From: Phoronis australis
Taxonomy: Eukaryota; Phoronida; Phoronidae
DNA length: 64,000 bases
Assembly: GCA_002633005.1 (NCBI GenBank)
Contig: NMRA01000135.1
Span: forward strand, 265,460 to 329,459
Reading direction: 5' to 3'
Part shown: positions 25,987 through 37,022 of the stretch, piece after piece
How the letters are laid out: the number at the start of each line of letters is the position of its first letter
How positions within the stretch are numbered: the first letter of the stretch is position 1
Program-made: the position numbers and the translations under genes
The notes under the pieces: model-generated
Told to the model about the DNA's origin: nothing
The model's input: only the letters and a program-made list of their open reading frames with translations
Databases searched by the model: none

Positions 25987-25992
25987 TTTATT
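25987..25992 (-). terminator. poly(A) signal of the transporter gene
   Basis: AATAAA on the minus strand lies about 165 bases past the TAG at 26158 and is the first canonical signal seen there. Position and spacing fit a short 3' UTR. Confidence 0.5.
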
Positions 25993-26157
25993 AGTTTCAT
26001 TAAAGTTATATTTTAACCACACACGGAGTTAGAGTGATCATTCCGCACAAACCGTAACAGTGACTTCACTGGCTTTCACTCGCTCCACACAAATACTATT
26101 GTGGCGTAAACAGTAAACTTTTGTACTTCTTTTACGTGAACTGCGCATGCGTTGTGC

Positions 26158-29100
26158 CTACGATCGTCGCGCTCGAGTCCCTTTGAATGACGCTAGGCAC
26201 TGCATTACAGTCAACACCAAACAAACAGCACAAGAACAGGCAAAGCATGACAAAATTACATAAGAAGGACCTTTGTTTGTCATAAGGTATCCACTAAACC
26301 AAACGAAAACCAAATCACCAGTGCTATAACCAATATCATTGATTGCAGCTACTGGTGCTGTGACTTCAATATACCTGTCCAACCAAACAAAAGCGGCAGT
26401 GTAACCATTGCGTGCAGTCGCGGCATAACAACACATGACCACCCAAAAAGTCGTCTGTGCGTGATGTGGCATAAAAAATGTCACGTATGCAAGAAATCCA
26501 GCTGCAGAGTATACAGTAAAGAAAAAATAAGTTTGAATGGGTAATATCTTCAGCAAAAGGATGCTGACAATCCGAGAGCCAGCCGAAACCAGATTATAAG
26601 TCGTAAACATTAACACGGCCGTGTGTTCGTCAAACTTCAGTCTGATGTCATCGACGCCAATGGCCACCAAGAGATATGTGAACGGTGTATCCCGGGCAAT
26701 GGTGGTAAAGCTCAGGAATGGTACAAAGATGAGTAGCACAATAAACAGCTTCAACGTTCCTCGTGAAGTTTCTTCCGATATTGTAACCTTAATTGATTTT
26801 TTTGTGCCTTGAAGCTCCGTCATAGTTGCTGGGTGCTTGTACAGCGCGAAACAGACGAAAATAAATGAGCATGCGGCATTGTAGGAGCCGCATATTGCAT
26901 AAGGAATTTGAATTTTCGTTCGAAATGTCGAATTGTCCCCTGTTGCTAAAAAATCATGGCTTCTGAACTCTGACCACACGGACTGTGCTGTTGAATTAAT
27001 GAATTCGTTGGTACTGTTTTTGTTGAGTATAAATGGTGACGCTACAAGAGGCGCAACCAACTGTCCAACACTGTAGGCTAAATGATATCCGAATACTGCC
27101 GTTGATGCTTTGGTCTGCCACATGGAAATGCACAGAGGATTTGAAACTGGAAAGCAGAAAAGGAATAATTAAGGTCAGAAGGTCTTCCACTAGATAGCGC
27201 TGCCGGTTGGTACCCTCGCCCTTCCAAGATCAGCAACTGCTTGCTTGCCAAAGGCATGCGATTTAATAAGCCCCACACAACATTTAACACACGTTTTCAG
27301 CGCTAAACCGTGGGAACCAATTTGTTGAAACAGTTTTGGCTATATCGACGTCTTTTAAGGACCACATAGACCAACAATTTTGCTTGATTAACGTCAGGTA
27401 GAATTAAGTCAAAATAACACAAGCAGCAATTTCTCCATCTGTTCTTCGGCTAGACACGAGTATGCGGTCACTGATCACTCGCCTACATATGTCTCAAAAC
27501 TACGGGACGCATTTTGAAATAACTCGAAATAGGGAAGATTTATTTGTACACTTCTTGCAGGGAGCTGATAGCCAAGGTGTGGGAATGTTTGCCCACCTAT
27601 CATTTGAAAATTAAAATCTTTAAACGGTCGCCTTTGGTGCGTGAACTCGCTTTTGCTCTATTTTCCATGGCTGACATTACATTAACTAACACATCATATC
27701 ATACTGTAGTTTGCGGCTTTTCTGCGTGGACTAGCTCTTTCTTTTAGGTACTCGTGGAATTGGGTATGGCGAGCGCGGGTCCCAGGGAACATCTCGAAAA
27801 CGTGAAACGAGGCGGCTCGGCGGAAGTAATGTTTTAAGGTTTGCATAGGCCAACTAACTGTGTGAAAGGTTACCCCATCTCCCTACACCCACGTGTGCCT
27901 CAGATTAAGTGAAACACAAGCATGTCGATATATCGAAACATTGAAACATCATTTCTCGAATCGCCTCGTCTCATGTTTGGCACTGTAATGGCTGCCATTG
28001 ATGTCAACTAAAGAAAATCATTGTTTACATGTTTGTAACACAGGCCGGTCCAGTTGAAGATTATAATTTTCAAACACCATCTGAGTGAAAATTCACACAT
28101 CTTGATTGTGCTGTCATAAAAAGAATTTAATACGTTGTTTCTTTTTTTATTCATTCTTATTGCTGAAAATGGGTGCCATAATTTCGAGACACCCTTCAAA
28201 AGAAGAAAAATCTACATTTGAATCAAAAGTTCAAACACTGATGTAACAGCGCAAACAATACAATGCATACGTACATCATCACGTCACCAGGGGTACCGTA
28301 GAATCATACGCACGGGTATACAAACCATACGTACGAACCTATACATCATGCATATGAACCCGTGAATCATGCATACGAACTCAAAAATCACGCATACGAA
28401 CGTGATTTTTGTTCGTATGCGTGATTTTTGGGTTCGTACGCCTGAATCATAGGTTCGTACTGGTTCATGCGCAAGATGCGATGCTCGTCCTTATATTCTA
28501 TGGTACCCCTGTACATGAATACTTTAAATTAATTAATAAGCATTTGTTTTTTACTCTCCACACAATACCCATTATCATATGCCAAGTAGCTCAATTAGGA
28601 TGATCCCCTAACAGGCTACTGTTATCATCGGCACGTAAAAAGAGTGCCAAAATGCCATCCCTTCTGGCACGGTTGGCTTAGGCCTACGCTTATCCATCCA
28701 GGAGAGAGGTGAGAAACTAATCATTACATTATGGCAAGATAAATTTTATTAGAGTTAGGGCTCAATTAATGATTCTCGTGTTTAGGTCAGTAAGCACGAG
28801 TGCGTTCCATAGACGTAGGATTTACCTCACGAAAACGCAAGATCACGCAAGACTTCGCGAGATATCGTCGTGCAGTACAAGCAAAGTACGTGATCGCACG
28901 CCTAGCTTCCTTCGCAAGATTTTTGCGTCTACGCAACTCAGCCCATGATATCCTCTGTCACAGCAAGGAGGAAATGACTTTGAAGTGCATGTACGTGCGA
29001 CACGTACGTACAATTGGAAACGTACTTGTGCTCATGGCCGCTTGGCTTAATCCTAAGATGAAGTAGAAAACTGCTAGAAGTTCTAGGTACTTTGGTGGTG

Positions 29101-32100
29101 TCCAAGGAATACTGGCAACACTTCCGGCTGCAAAACAAACAGGAGCAGTCAACAGTACGTGTGAGTACAGTATTAAACGGTGTGTCCAAACACATTCAGA
29201 AGAGCTAAAATTAGCATCTTGTTTATTTCGGCCGGGTTGCAACTTCTGCCTCACGGATCAATATTCGTTTTATCGGCTGTTTTTTTCTGAGTAAAGTGAC
29301 ATAGACACCAAATCAATCCAGTATGTTTTTATGACCTGACACACTAAACCCTGTTTTGATGATTCAAAGGAGAATGTCGCCAAAAACAACGTTTTTTGTA
29401 TCAATTTAGATCGACTGTATACGAGGTGGTGTGGATATAGACCGATTAAGACGGTAACAAAAACTAATTAAATCGGGTGGCATTCTCCTTTAAGCAAATG
29501 ACTTTCCAACTAAGGAAGTCAATATAGTCAGTAACTTAACTGTATTTTCGGCTTGCACGAAGCCAACTACGTGTTGGAGGTTATAACGAGGCTAAAAGTA
29601 TTTACCAGTATTTTATAAATTATTTGCAACCATTATGACGTCAAACTGTTATTGTTGTGCAGTGGGATATTCAAATGACTCGCAAAAATGTCTGTTCGTG
29701 AACGAACCTGTGTTTCGTACCTGTCAACTCGTCCCGCCCTGCCGCAGTGTCCAGAAATAGAAATCCAGCCAAGCCGAAGAAACTTTAGCGCTTTTACAAT
29801 TGTAAAGGGTTGTAAGTAGAATGTTTTTTTATTTCACATGCTAACTATCTGCACATAATTTGCAACAACTTAAGAGTCCTGGAACACGATAAATAGACTA
29901 AATTGCAAATGAATATTGAAAGTGGTTTTCTGCAACTGAAACAATTCAACCTGCTCACCAGGTATTTTTAGCGTTTGTTCGTAAAGATTTTTAATTTATA
30001 TTGATATCAAAGCATTCTCTTTTACGTAGTTTCAAATTTCAAAAAACAACCTGTCTACTGCTCGCCACTTCGACGTCTCCAAGAAGGCACAGCACCTCTC
30101 CTTATTTAGTATGGCATGACATTGACGCAGCACATTCCTCATGTGGAAAATGTGACTTCAAGCAACTGAGTGTGAGCGCATGGGCGCATTTATCATCAAT
30201 GGGAGGAACTCTGTGGTATCCACAGTTTTTCCTTTGTACGTATTTAAAAATGGTGAATTTTGTGCTTTTTCGGGAAATTTCCTCACAGGGGAAAGTGAAT
30301 TACTCTGTACTAGACGTTGCGAAATGGTACTTTCGTCAGGAACTGTTTAAAAGATATTTTTCACAAGCTTTCTCATTCCATGCCTCTTTAGCTTAGATAT
30401 GGATATTTTTCTAATAGATACAGTATCCAAACTTAAATTAGTCAGCAATCTTAAATTTTAATCACTTAACAGCCTCTTTGATATAGCCTTTCTATATTTT
30501 TTGTGTTTATGTGTGTTTGTCTGTGTATTTGTAACTAGATCGTTTAACATCCTATGTATTATGATATTATTATACAATAGAAATTGTCTCTTGTAATTTT
30601 GATGTCTTTCGGTAATCATACTTTTTATATTTATTGTTATCATGATTGTTAATCTGTCTTTATATATCTTCGATTTACGTGAAGATTAAACATTCTAGTA
30701 AAAAGTGCTATTACTGTTTGAAGTCAATTGTTATGTCATCCATCCCATGAGCGTAGTTCACCGTTTTAACACGAGATTTGGGCAATTATATAACTGGGTG
30801 TTCCATCGAGACAGGAACCCCGGTGTAAAACATATATCGAAAACAGACTCCCGCACCTTCAAAGCAGCTAATCAGACCGATAAACACGAACCCTGACCTT
30901 CAAAACAGAAACCCAGGAGATCAGACAGAACACCGGGGGACCAAATCACCACCGTGACTCCCGCACTTTTTGTCAAACATTGTTTGATGAAAAATAAATC
31001 TTCCTACTTTAAATAGTTGTTGTGAGAATTTTAGACAAATTTGGCGTCTCATGTTGTTCTGCTGCTAAAGTTATGGTGCGATCTTTTGCGGCGGCTTTCG
31101 GCGCCATGAAATATTGCACCACCTAATTCTTTTCTCCCCAATTCTTCAATCAACTCTTCTTCTTCTACGAGGACAGGTTGCGTACATGTCACAACAATCA
31201 ATTAACAATGACACTCGAAGGTCGAAATAACATTTTTGTTTTTCATGGTTGAAAATATTTTTGGAGAAACTATTGCATAATCTGAAATTATCTAGATATT
31301 CACCGAGATAACAACGTGTTGAGAGTATAGGTCATTTTGAAATTCGCCCACAGACAAGTTGCACGAGTTTTATCGATAAAAATCAATTGCAGAAAACAAT
31401 TGGAAAGTAATGGAAGATGCTTTAACTTAAAGTTTGAGGGTATTGACAACGGTCTCAGGAAATTTGAAAATGGTCAGGGTTCGTGTTTTTCGGGCTGATT
31501 AGCCGTTTTGAAGGTGCGGGAGTCTGTTTTCGAACCGAGATATCTGTTTTACTCCTGTTTTGATGGAACACCCTGTATAATCAGCAATACTATATCTAGT
31601 ACTATATATCTAGTAATATATCTAGTAATACTATATCTAGTACAAAGTGCAACGCTCTAAGGGACGATGACGGTACCCCACGAGACTAATTACTCAATTA
31701 TGCTGAGCAATTTGAGCACGTGCCTGCGACAACATTTAAAATTGTAGCTTTGTGGATGCCAATTAAAAATCAGTTGGAAGACGATGTGGGCGCATCATAT
31801 TTTTAATTTGCGTTAACATCTAGAGGTTGTTTTCCACTTGACTGACAGGCCGGGGATTTAATAACTTTGTAATAAGTCATAAACATAGGACTGTGCTGTA
31901 AGTCAGCGTGTTGGTATGATAGGAGTAAGAATCATTGGTCTCTTACGCGCGCACGTTGCAAAAAGGACTGGTTTCGAGCGCCGGTCGCGTCAGAGATCTT
32001 TTCAGACCAGGACACGGAAACTTTTCACTGTATCACTGTAGGTCATGCGATGTGACCAACATATGGCGAGACTAAAAAAATTACTTTAGTATGCCAATGC

Positions 32101-34545
32101 CCTGTGCAATATACCGTACTAATAGAACTTGTTAGGCAGTGGGATCAAAGTGAACATACATCACAATGTTATCCACAAAAATGTTAATTTAAGTGCTTTA
32201 CCTATTAAGATGTACCCCAATGCTAGCCACCAGTCCAATCGTTTCTGATGCCGTTGGCCGAGATAACCGCCTACAAACGACCCACACAATAGTCCTATAC
32301 TGCGTCCCATGACGCAGCGGGATATCTCTTCATAATCGACGCGTAAAAGTTCCTTCAAATCGATCAGAGTAGGCGCTAGAATAGCGGTATAAAATCCCTG
32401 AAAAATAGTTCGTAACTTGAAGTTTCTATTTGGAAAATATATTTGAGGAGTTATTTGAACTTATTAACTGGTGACTGTTTCATTAAAAATGACGTAAGAT
32501 TGAAATTTGTTCTTACGCTCCATACAACTATTTCTGAAAAATAATTAAATTTGACTTGAGCAAACGTGAAAAGTCTCTGAAAATACAAACATAACCACTA
32601 GTTAATGAGATATTTTCGATAAATTATTTGCACACCTGTCTTTTAAGTCCTCAAGTCACTTTCATGAAACAGACCACGCCCCCTGGTGTCGGAGACCTGC
32701 TTATTGTAACTACTGCTTCTTAATTATCAAACGGAAAACGTTGAATGATGGATGTTTTGGTGTAATTTTGTCAGTTAATTGAGAATAGACGGCATTATAA
32801 AATCAAATGCTAATAACAGAGTTTTAATTCCCATTTTCCTTCTTACAGCAAGCGCATGTTCAAGTAAATGCAGTTAAGTTAAACATTACAAGGTGATCAA
32901 AAAGCGCCCTATTTCATATTTTTATAATATATCATTTATATTATGTATTAAGTATCCATATTTTCCATTGGTATAAACAATACGCCTGGGAGACTTTTCT
33001 GACACTAAAATGAATGACATTGGACTGTACACTAAGCAGCAGCAGATAAAAATTGCTGGAGTCTATTTTTCAAAAAAAAAAAATCGGTGCTTCTGAAACA
33101 AAAAACAATGCGAGTGATACTTGGGGAGAAACAATGTACCTAATAGAAGACAGTGGAATTTTTCAGGAGGCTGACAGTGTAGCAAATACCACTAAGGTAG
33201 ACCTCTTTCAGCCAGGACTCCTTTGCAGGGCTTGAAGAATTCCTAAAGAAAATCAAATCGACTTCTCTCACAAGAATTTAGCATCCTGAGGTCATCAGTT
33301 ACATGTGTACTCCAAACAGACCTTCATCAGTTTTTTTAACAAAATACAGAGGCAGATTGGTTGCAGCAACGCAGAACAGTTAGTGTTTGTTCGGGATATC
33401 ATTCAAACTATTGAAATCGACATTGGTTTGTTGTCATGTGACGAGGAACGCGTCAACGACATTTATTACCTAACGAAAGAGTTATGACTGAAAGAGGTCG
33501 ACCCCTGTTACAAGTAGTCAGAATACTGCTATGTGAAATTTGTCAAAAAAACGATGCCTTGACTGAAATTGAAGCGGTTGGGCGCATTTTTTTAGTTAAT
33601 GAGGGCTGGTTTCGAAATGATTCGGGCTTCAGACCAGAGTTAATTGCGAGTCTTATACCAAACAGTCGTTATTGTCATGCGGATTTAGTAGCGATACTTG
33701 CACAATGTATGGTTCACAAGGTGAGATTTCACCTTTCCCGCACCTTTCAATCTGCCGTAATCTCGCCTTCTGTCGAAATAAAAAACTTTGAATTACGCTG
33801 CTTACTACTAGAAAACTTCGGCTCTACTTAATCCTTATTTAGATGATTTATGGACTTGGAAAGAAGTGGCGGTTCATTATTGCTTGAGACGATGGTCAAC
33901 ATGAAGTAACCCGCCGGTACCACAGGCGTCCTCACCTTCTGATCGTCCCCAATACACTACATGTAATACTAGTGTAGTATTACATGTAGTGTATTGGAGA
34001 CGATCAGAAGCTGAGGACGCCTGTGGTCGGTACAAATGAAGCCAACTTGTTGAGTCCGGTCCTGTTCAATAAGGAACTGTCAGACCAGAAACGACATGTG
34101 AACTGAGCAAAGAAACAGGCTGAGATTAAAATTAACGTGGAAAATGGTCCAATATTAAAAGTGTTGTGAAGGAAGGCGGGCTTACTAATAGCACTCTTTA
34201 GGGTAGGTCGTGATCATCCGTCAGTTCCAAAGGGCGAGCAACATGATACGTTTACATGGGTGGTCTTTATCGCTGTCAATTTGGGTTCATTCTTTTCACA
34301 AAAGAACATTATAACATTTATTTGACTAAATTGATGAACTTGGAAACGCACAGTATGGTAACACTCGTTATATTACATACAATACCGAAGCCTCCCGCAG
34401 TGAGCGCTGCCGTCTTCAGCACTCTGTAAACGAACCACCGACTGTCCAGACTCGGTGTATCCGTTTCCTGACTTTCCTCAGCATCCTGCACGCTCGGTTT
34501 CTTCGGAAGTAATGACTGTTTTTCACTCGCCGCTTCACTGCTCAT
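26158..34545 (-). CDS. MFSD4B-like (sodium-dependent glucose transporter 1-like) major facilitator transporter
   Basis: Four exons give a complete 483-residue protein: 34545-34381, 32397-32202, 29127-29026 and 27146-26158 (stop TAG at 26160-26158). Junction phases are 0, 1 and 1, and all introns are GT/AG. The order of segments fits the MFSD4 branch of the major facilitator superfamily: TM1 with TAGGFGI, then GFYTAILAPTLIDLK, the loop-2 region MGRSIGLLCGSFVGGYLGQR, the lumenal or outside loop with two NST glycosylation sequons, and a second six-helix half containing FTTYNLVSAGSRIVS. Family members carry glucose or related solutes across the plasma or an internal membrane; the substrate here is inferred only from family. 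The cytoplasmic N-terminus has an ExxxLL sorting motif (EKQSLL, residues 8-13). Intron 1 holds a degenerate opposite-strand reading frame and a hairpin repeat; intron 2 holds a SINE and a 782-bp transposon. A copy of a dispersed repeat lies in intron 2 and another beyond the 3' end. Confidence 0.85.
28288..28511. mobile_element. 224-bp palindromic MITE
   Basis: Termini CAGGGGTACCGTAGAAT and ATTCTATGGTACCCCTG are inverted. The interior is almost wholly a large imperfect hairpin (AATCACGCATACGAAC against GTTCGTATGCGTGATT). No target duplication could be recognised. Confidence 0.75.
29870..30330. repeat. dispersed repeat, copy B
   Basis: Same block order as 24910-25400 and same orientation, diverged by small indels; the palindrome is decayed to AACTCTGTGGTATCCACAG. 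Lies in transporter intron 2. Confidence 0.7.
30794..31575. mobile_element. 782-bp non-autonomous DNA transposon with about 100-bp inverted termini
   Basis: CTGGGTGTTCCATCGAGAC at the left and GATGGAACACCCTG at the right; the inversion continues through CAGACTCCCGCACCTTC and ACGAACCCTGACC. Both sides are flanked by TATAA (30789-30793 and 31576-31580), a likely 5-bp target duplication. No transposase frame. In transporter intron 2. Confidence 0.8.
31925..32100. mobile_element. tRNA-like SINE, copy 1
   Basis: A B-box-like GGTTTCGAGCGCCGG is followed by a tail (AGATCTTTTCAGACCAGG, GACCAACATATGGCGAGACT) that also occurs in order at 56340-56440. Short, no coding capacity. Confidence 0.5.
33010..33831 (+). 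pseudogene. degenerate reading frame inside transporter intron 1
   Basis: Three overlapping open stretches read as one once frame breaks are allowed: MNDIGLYTKQQQIKIAG from 33010, a shift in the A-run at 33072-33083, a second stretch to 33235, then 33305-33487 (QIGCSNAEQLVFVRDII) which passes by a one-base overlap into 33484-33720 (VVRILLCEICQKNDALTEI). A donor-like GTGAGA follows at 33721. The helical, leucine-patterned 33305-33600 part recalls a death-effector-type fold, but no motif proves it. Opposite strand to the host gene. Best read as a broken retrocopy or old gene fragment. Confidence 0.35.
33914..34034. repeat. near-perfect 120-bp inverted repeat
   Basis: Arms of about 57 bases (left CACAGGCGTCCTCACCTTCT, then CAATACACTACATGTAATAC) meet at ACTAGT with almost no loop and differ at only a few positions. 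Part of one arm (CACAGGCGTCCTCAGCTT) recurs alone at 16318-16350. Confidence 0.8.
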
Positions 34546-36109
34546 GATAGTAGCTCTCAGACTGTCTGTGGACGAGTATTTGAGTTCTAAGATGTGACGT
34601 CACGGTGAATATAACGTTGTTGAGCACTACCCGCATACAAGCATTAAGTTTTCTGTTTTGATCCAGGTCTCCGTCATGTGACTTTTACCATCGTGAACCC
34701 TAGATAAGAATTGTCTCAAAGGGCTGTGTCTCTCGGTGAGGATAAAGCATTATATTTATTCAGTTTATCTGCACCTAATTGATAAAATTTACTGTATAAT
34801 TGCTACTTGTGAACATTTCTTTAAAATTCAAACGCTAATTACAAAATTGGGAATCTTTGTGTGCACGAACAAGAATTGTGTGTATACATTTTTATGGCTC
34901 GTAGCATAACGTTGTTCTTACGTGGACAAAAGTTCAGAGGGAGGGAGGGAGNNNNNNNNNNNNNNNNNNNNNNNNGGGGGAGGGAGGGAGGGAGGGAGCG
35001 AGATTACTTTCCATGGTCATATCAGTTCCGGACATAGAACTTATTTTACTGGAAGTATATACTAAATAGCAAATTAAACAGGTTTCCGTTATGCCTTTTC
35101 CAATTTTGTTCCAACCTCAGCCTGGTGGCGACCAAAACAGTTTGGGTACTTAAACGTTAGTTCCCGGTATTTTGCATTGAAATGTTAAGTACTTGCAGCC
35201 ATACGCAAATAATTTTTCAAATTGAATTGTTTCCCGTTTTCTGCAAATGCTTTTCTTATATATCGGAACCGTGTTAAGCCGGCTACTAGTGCCAGCCATA
35301 ACGTGATATTGGTACTTTGGAACCATCGGCCGATAACAGAAAATCTATAACTTTCGTGATAAACTCTGAAAAAGTCAGATGCAGTCAAATTGGAGTTAGT
35401 TTTCCCACCATCATTTGTGTGAGTGAAATAGCTTACCGTACCTCCGTGCAGCTAGTCACCAAGCAAAGGCTGAGACCACAATGCTCAATTACTCTCTGTC
35501 ACAGCGCCACCTATATGTGGTCCTGTGAAATGTAGACAGATAACCAATTTATTCGCTCTACTGTCCGATAGGTCTAAAATACGGTTGCACCAAACCAGCA
35601 ATGAATAGGCATACACACAGATAATCCGGTAATTGTTGATAATCTGACAAAATCGTTCTGAGTCCATAGCAACGTTCCACAATGAGCTTATACTCGATTA
35701 TCGGCCATGCCTTGAAACTTTGCTATTCGTAAGAGTCACAAAACCGGCTTTTAAGAGAAAGTAGCTATCCGACGTCAGGATGTGCACGAGTCATATTGCA
35801 GCAAAAAATAAGCACTAAATAGACGACTAGGCGACTTTTTTGAAAATACGGTAACCTACTATATGCTGACGATTTAGTACTTTTCTGGTACTGAGTAAAA
35901 GACCTCCAAAGAAATTAGATAATCTCCATCAATGTATCAGAATCGTAGTTCTTGGATTTTTTAAACAACAGTGCATGGAAATTGATCAGCAGCAATGGCT
36001 TGATCTCTTAAATAAATAGCATAAATTCGAAACGCATGGGAAAATTAAATCACATAGTTCAAAGATTACTTCGATATGATTGATAGTAATGTAATTAGAA
36101 CGCAAATGA
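34546..36109. other. intergenic between transporter and receptor
   Basis: 5' flank of the minus-strand transporter, then a GGGA microsatellite with a gap. Short open frames here show no motif. Confidence 0.4.
34940..34998. repeat. GGGA microsatellite with a 24-base gap
   Basis: GAGGGAGGGAGG runs on both sides of Ns at 34952-34975; true length unknown. Confidence 0.85.
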
Positions 36110-36396
36110 CCAGACTGAGATGATCGACATCTAATTTGTAGATTGAAAAGGTAGGCACTGCAACGTGGCAAGGTTGGAGACGTTGTGTACATTCTGTGCA
36201 AGATCAAGTATTGAAAATGAATACCCCTGACTTTTGTATAGAATGTCCTTACTATGATGACTTGTGGAGCAGATTTCTTCCTGCAAAACTATACAACCCT
36301 CCTACTTATGATAAATTCTTGAAAATGCTGTTATTTCTAAACTGGTCATCTTGTAAGTTTATGTATCATGCATTTAAACGCAGGTCAGAAAATTGA
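36110..36396 (+). mobile_element. LINE ORF2 C-terminal fragment
   Basis: The plus-strand peptide (CIECPYYDDLWSRFL, then FLKMLLFLNW, then HAFKRR) follows the CPxYxxLRxxLL...F...AFKxR pattern at the end of many LINE polymerases. Only the C-terminal 60-90 residues remain. It stops just before the E-box minisatellite. Confidence 0.6.
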
Positions 36397-36414
36397 CACC
36401 GCTTCATCTGTTTG

Positions 36415-36564
36415 CCACGTGATTGTAACTGTAACAAGGGGTACCACGTGATTGTAACTGTAACAAGGGGTACCACGTGATTGTAACTGTAACAAGGGGT
36501 ACCACGTGATTGTAACTGTAACAAGGGGTACCACGTGATTGTAACTGTAACAAGGGGTGCCACG
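36415..36564. repeat. 29-bp minisatellite carrying CACGTG E-boxes
   Basis: Five near-identical copies of a 29-bp unit (core CCACGTGATTGTAACTGTAA, then CAAGGGGTA) stand in direct tandem, ending in a partial copy with CCACGTCC. Each full copy carries the palindrome CACGTG, the site for USF/MITF/CLOCK-type bHLH proteins. The array ends about 460 bases before the GPCR ATG. Confidence 0.85.
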
Positions 36565-36955
36565 TCCACAGCTGCCTGGACTTTTTGTCTCCTTTTGTCG
36601 ACTTTTTGTTTTGTTTTGTTTCTCTGAGGCCGACCACTTCGCCAAATGGGGGGGCTCCTTCGAGCCCCCCGTGGGTGTCTGCATGTATAGGGAGTACTTA
36701 TCAAGTTTTAGTTGATAAATTTCAAGATTGTCGCAGTGTTGCATTAACACGTGGCAAAACGAAGATTGGCTGAAATCATTAAAAAATGGTTGAGTATCCT
36801 TTTAAAGAACGCGTTTATGACGCGCTTACTAAACATTTTTCACTGAAATCCTATGCTGACCGCTTTGAGATTCTCTAATTACTTCTGCAAGCTACGCGAC
36901 AATCAGTCAAGAGACGGTTCGCTCAATGAAACTCAATTATACACACGAGAGTGCA

Positions 36956-36962
36956 TATAAAA
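36956..36962 (+). promoter_or_regulatory. TATA box of the GPCR gene
   Basis: TATAAAA lies 61 bases before the receptor ATG. Transcription would start near 36987, leaving a 5' UTR of roughly 35 bases. No second in-frame or upstream ATG lies between this site and the chosen start. Confidence 0.5.
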
Positions 36963-37022
36963 GCAAGTGCATAACGAATTATTGCATGAGGATTTCAAAT
37001 CGGTGGTAAAGGTGCCTGAGCT

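Noticed and set aside
36366-36750. Overlapping minus-strand frames of 77-121 codons over the E-box array
   Set aside because: Three frames are open only because the 29-bp unit has no stop; the repeated peptide has no other support.
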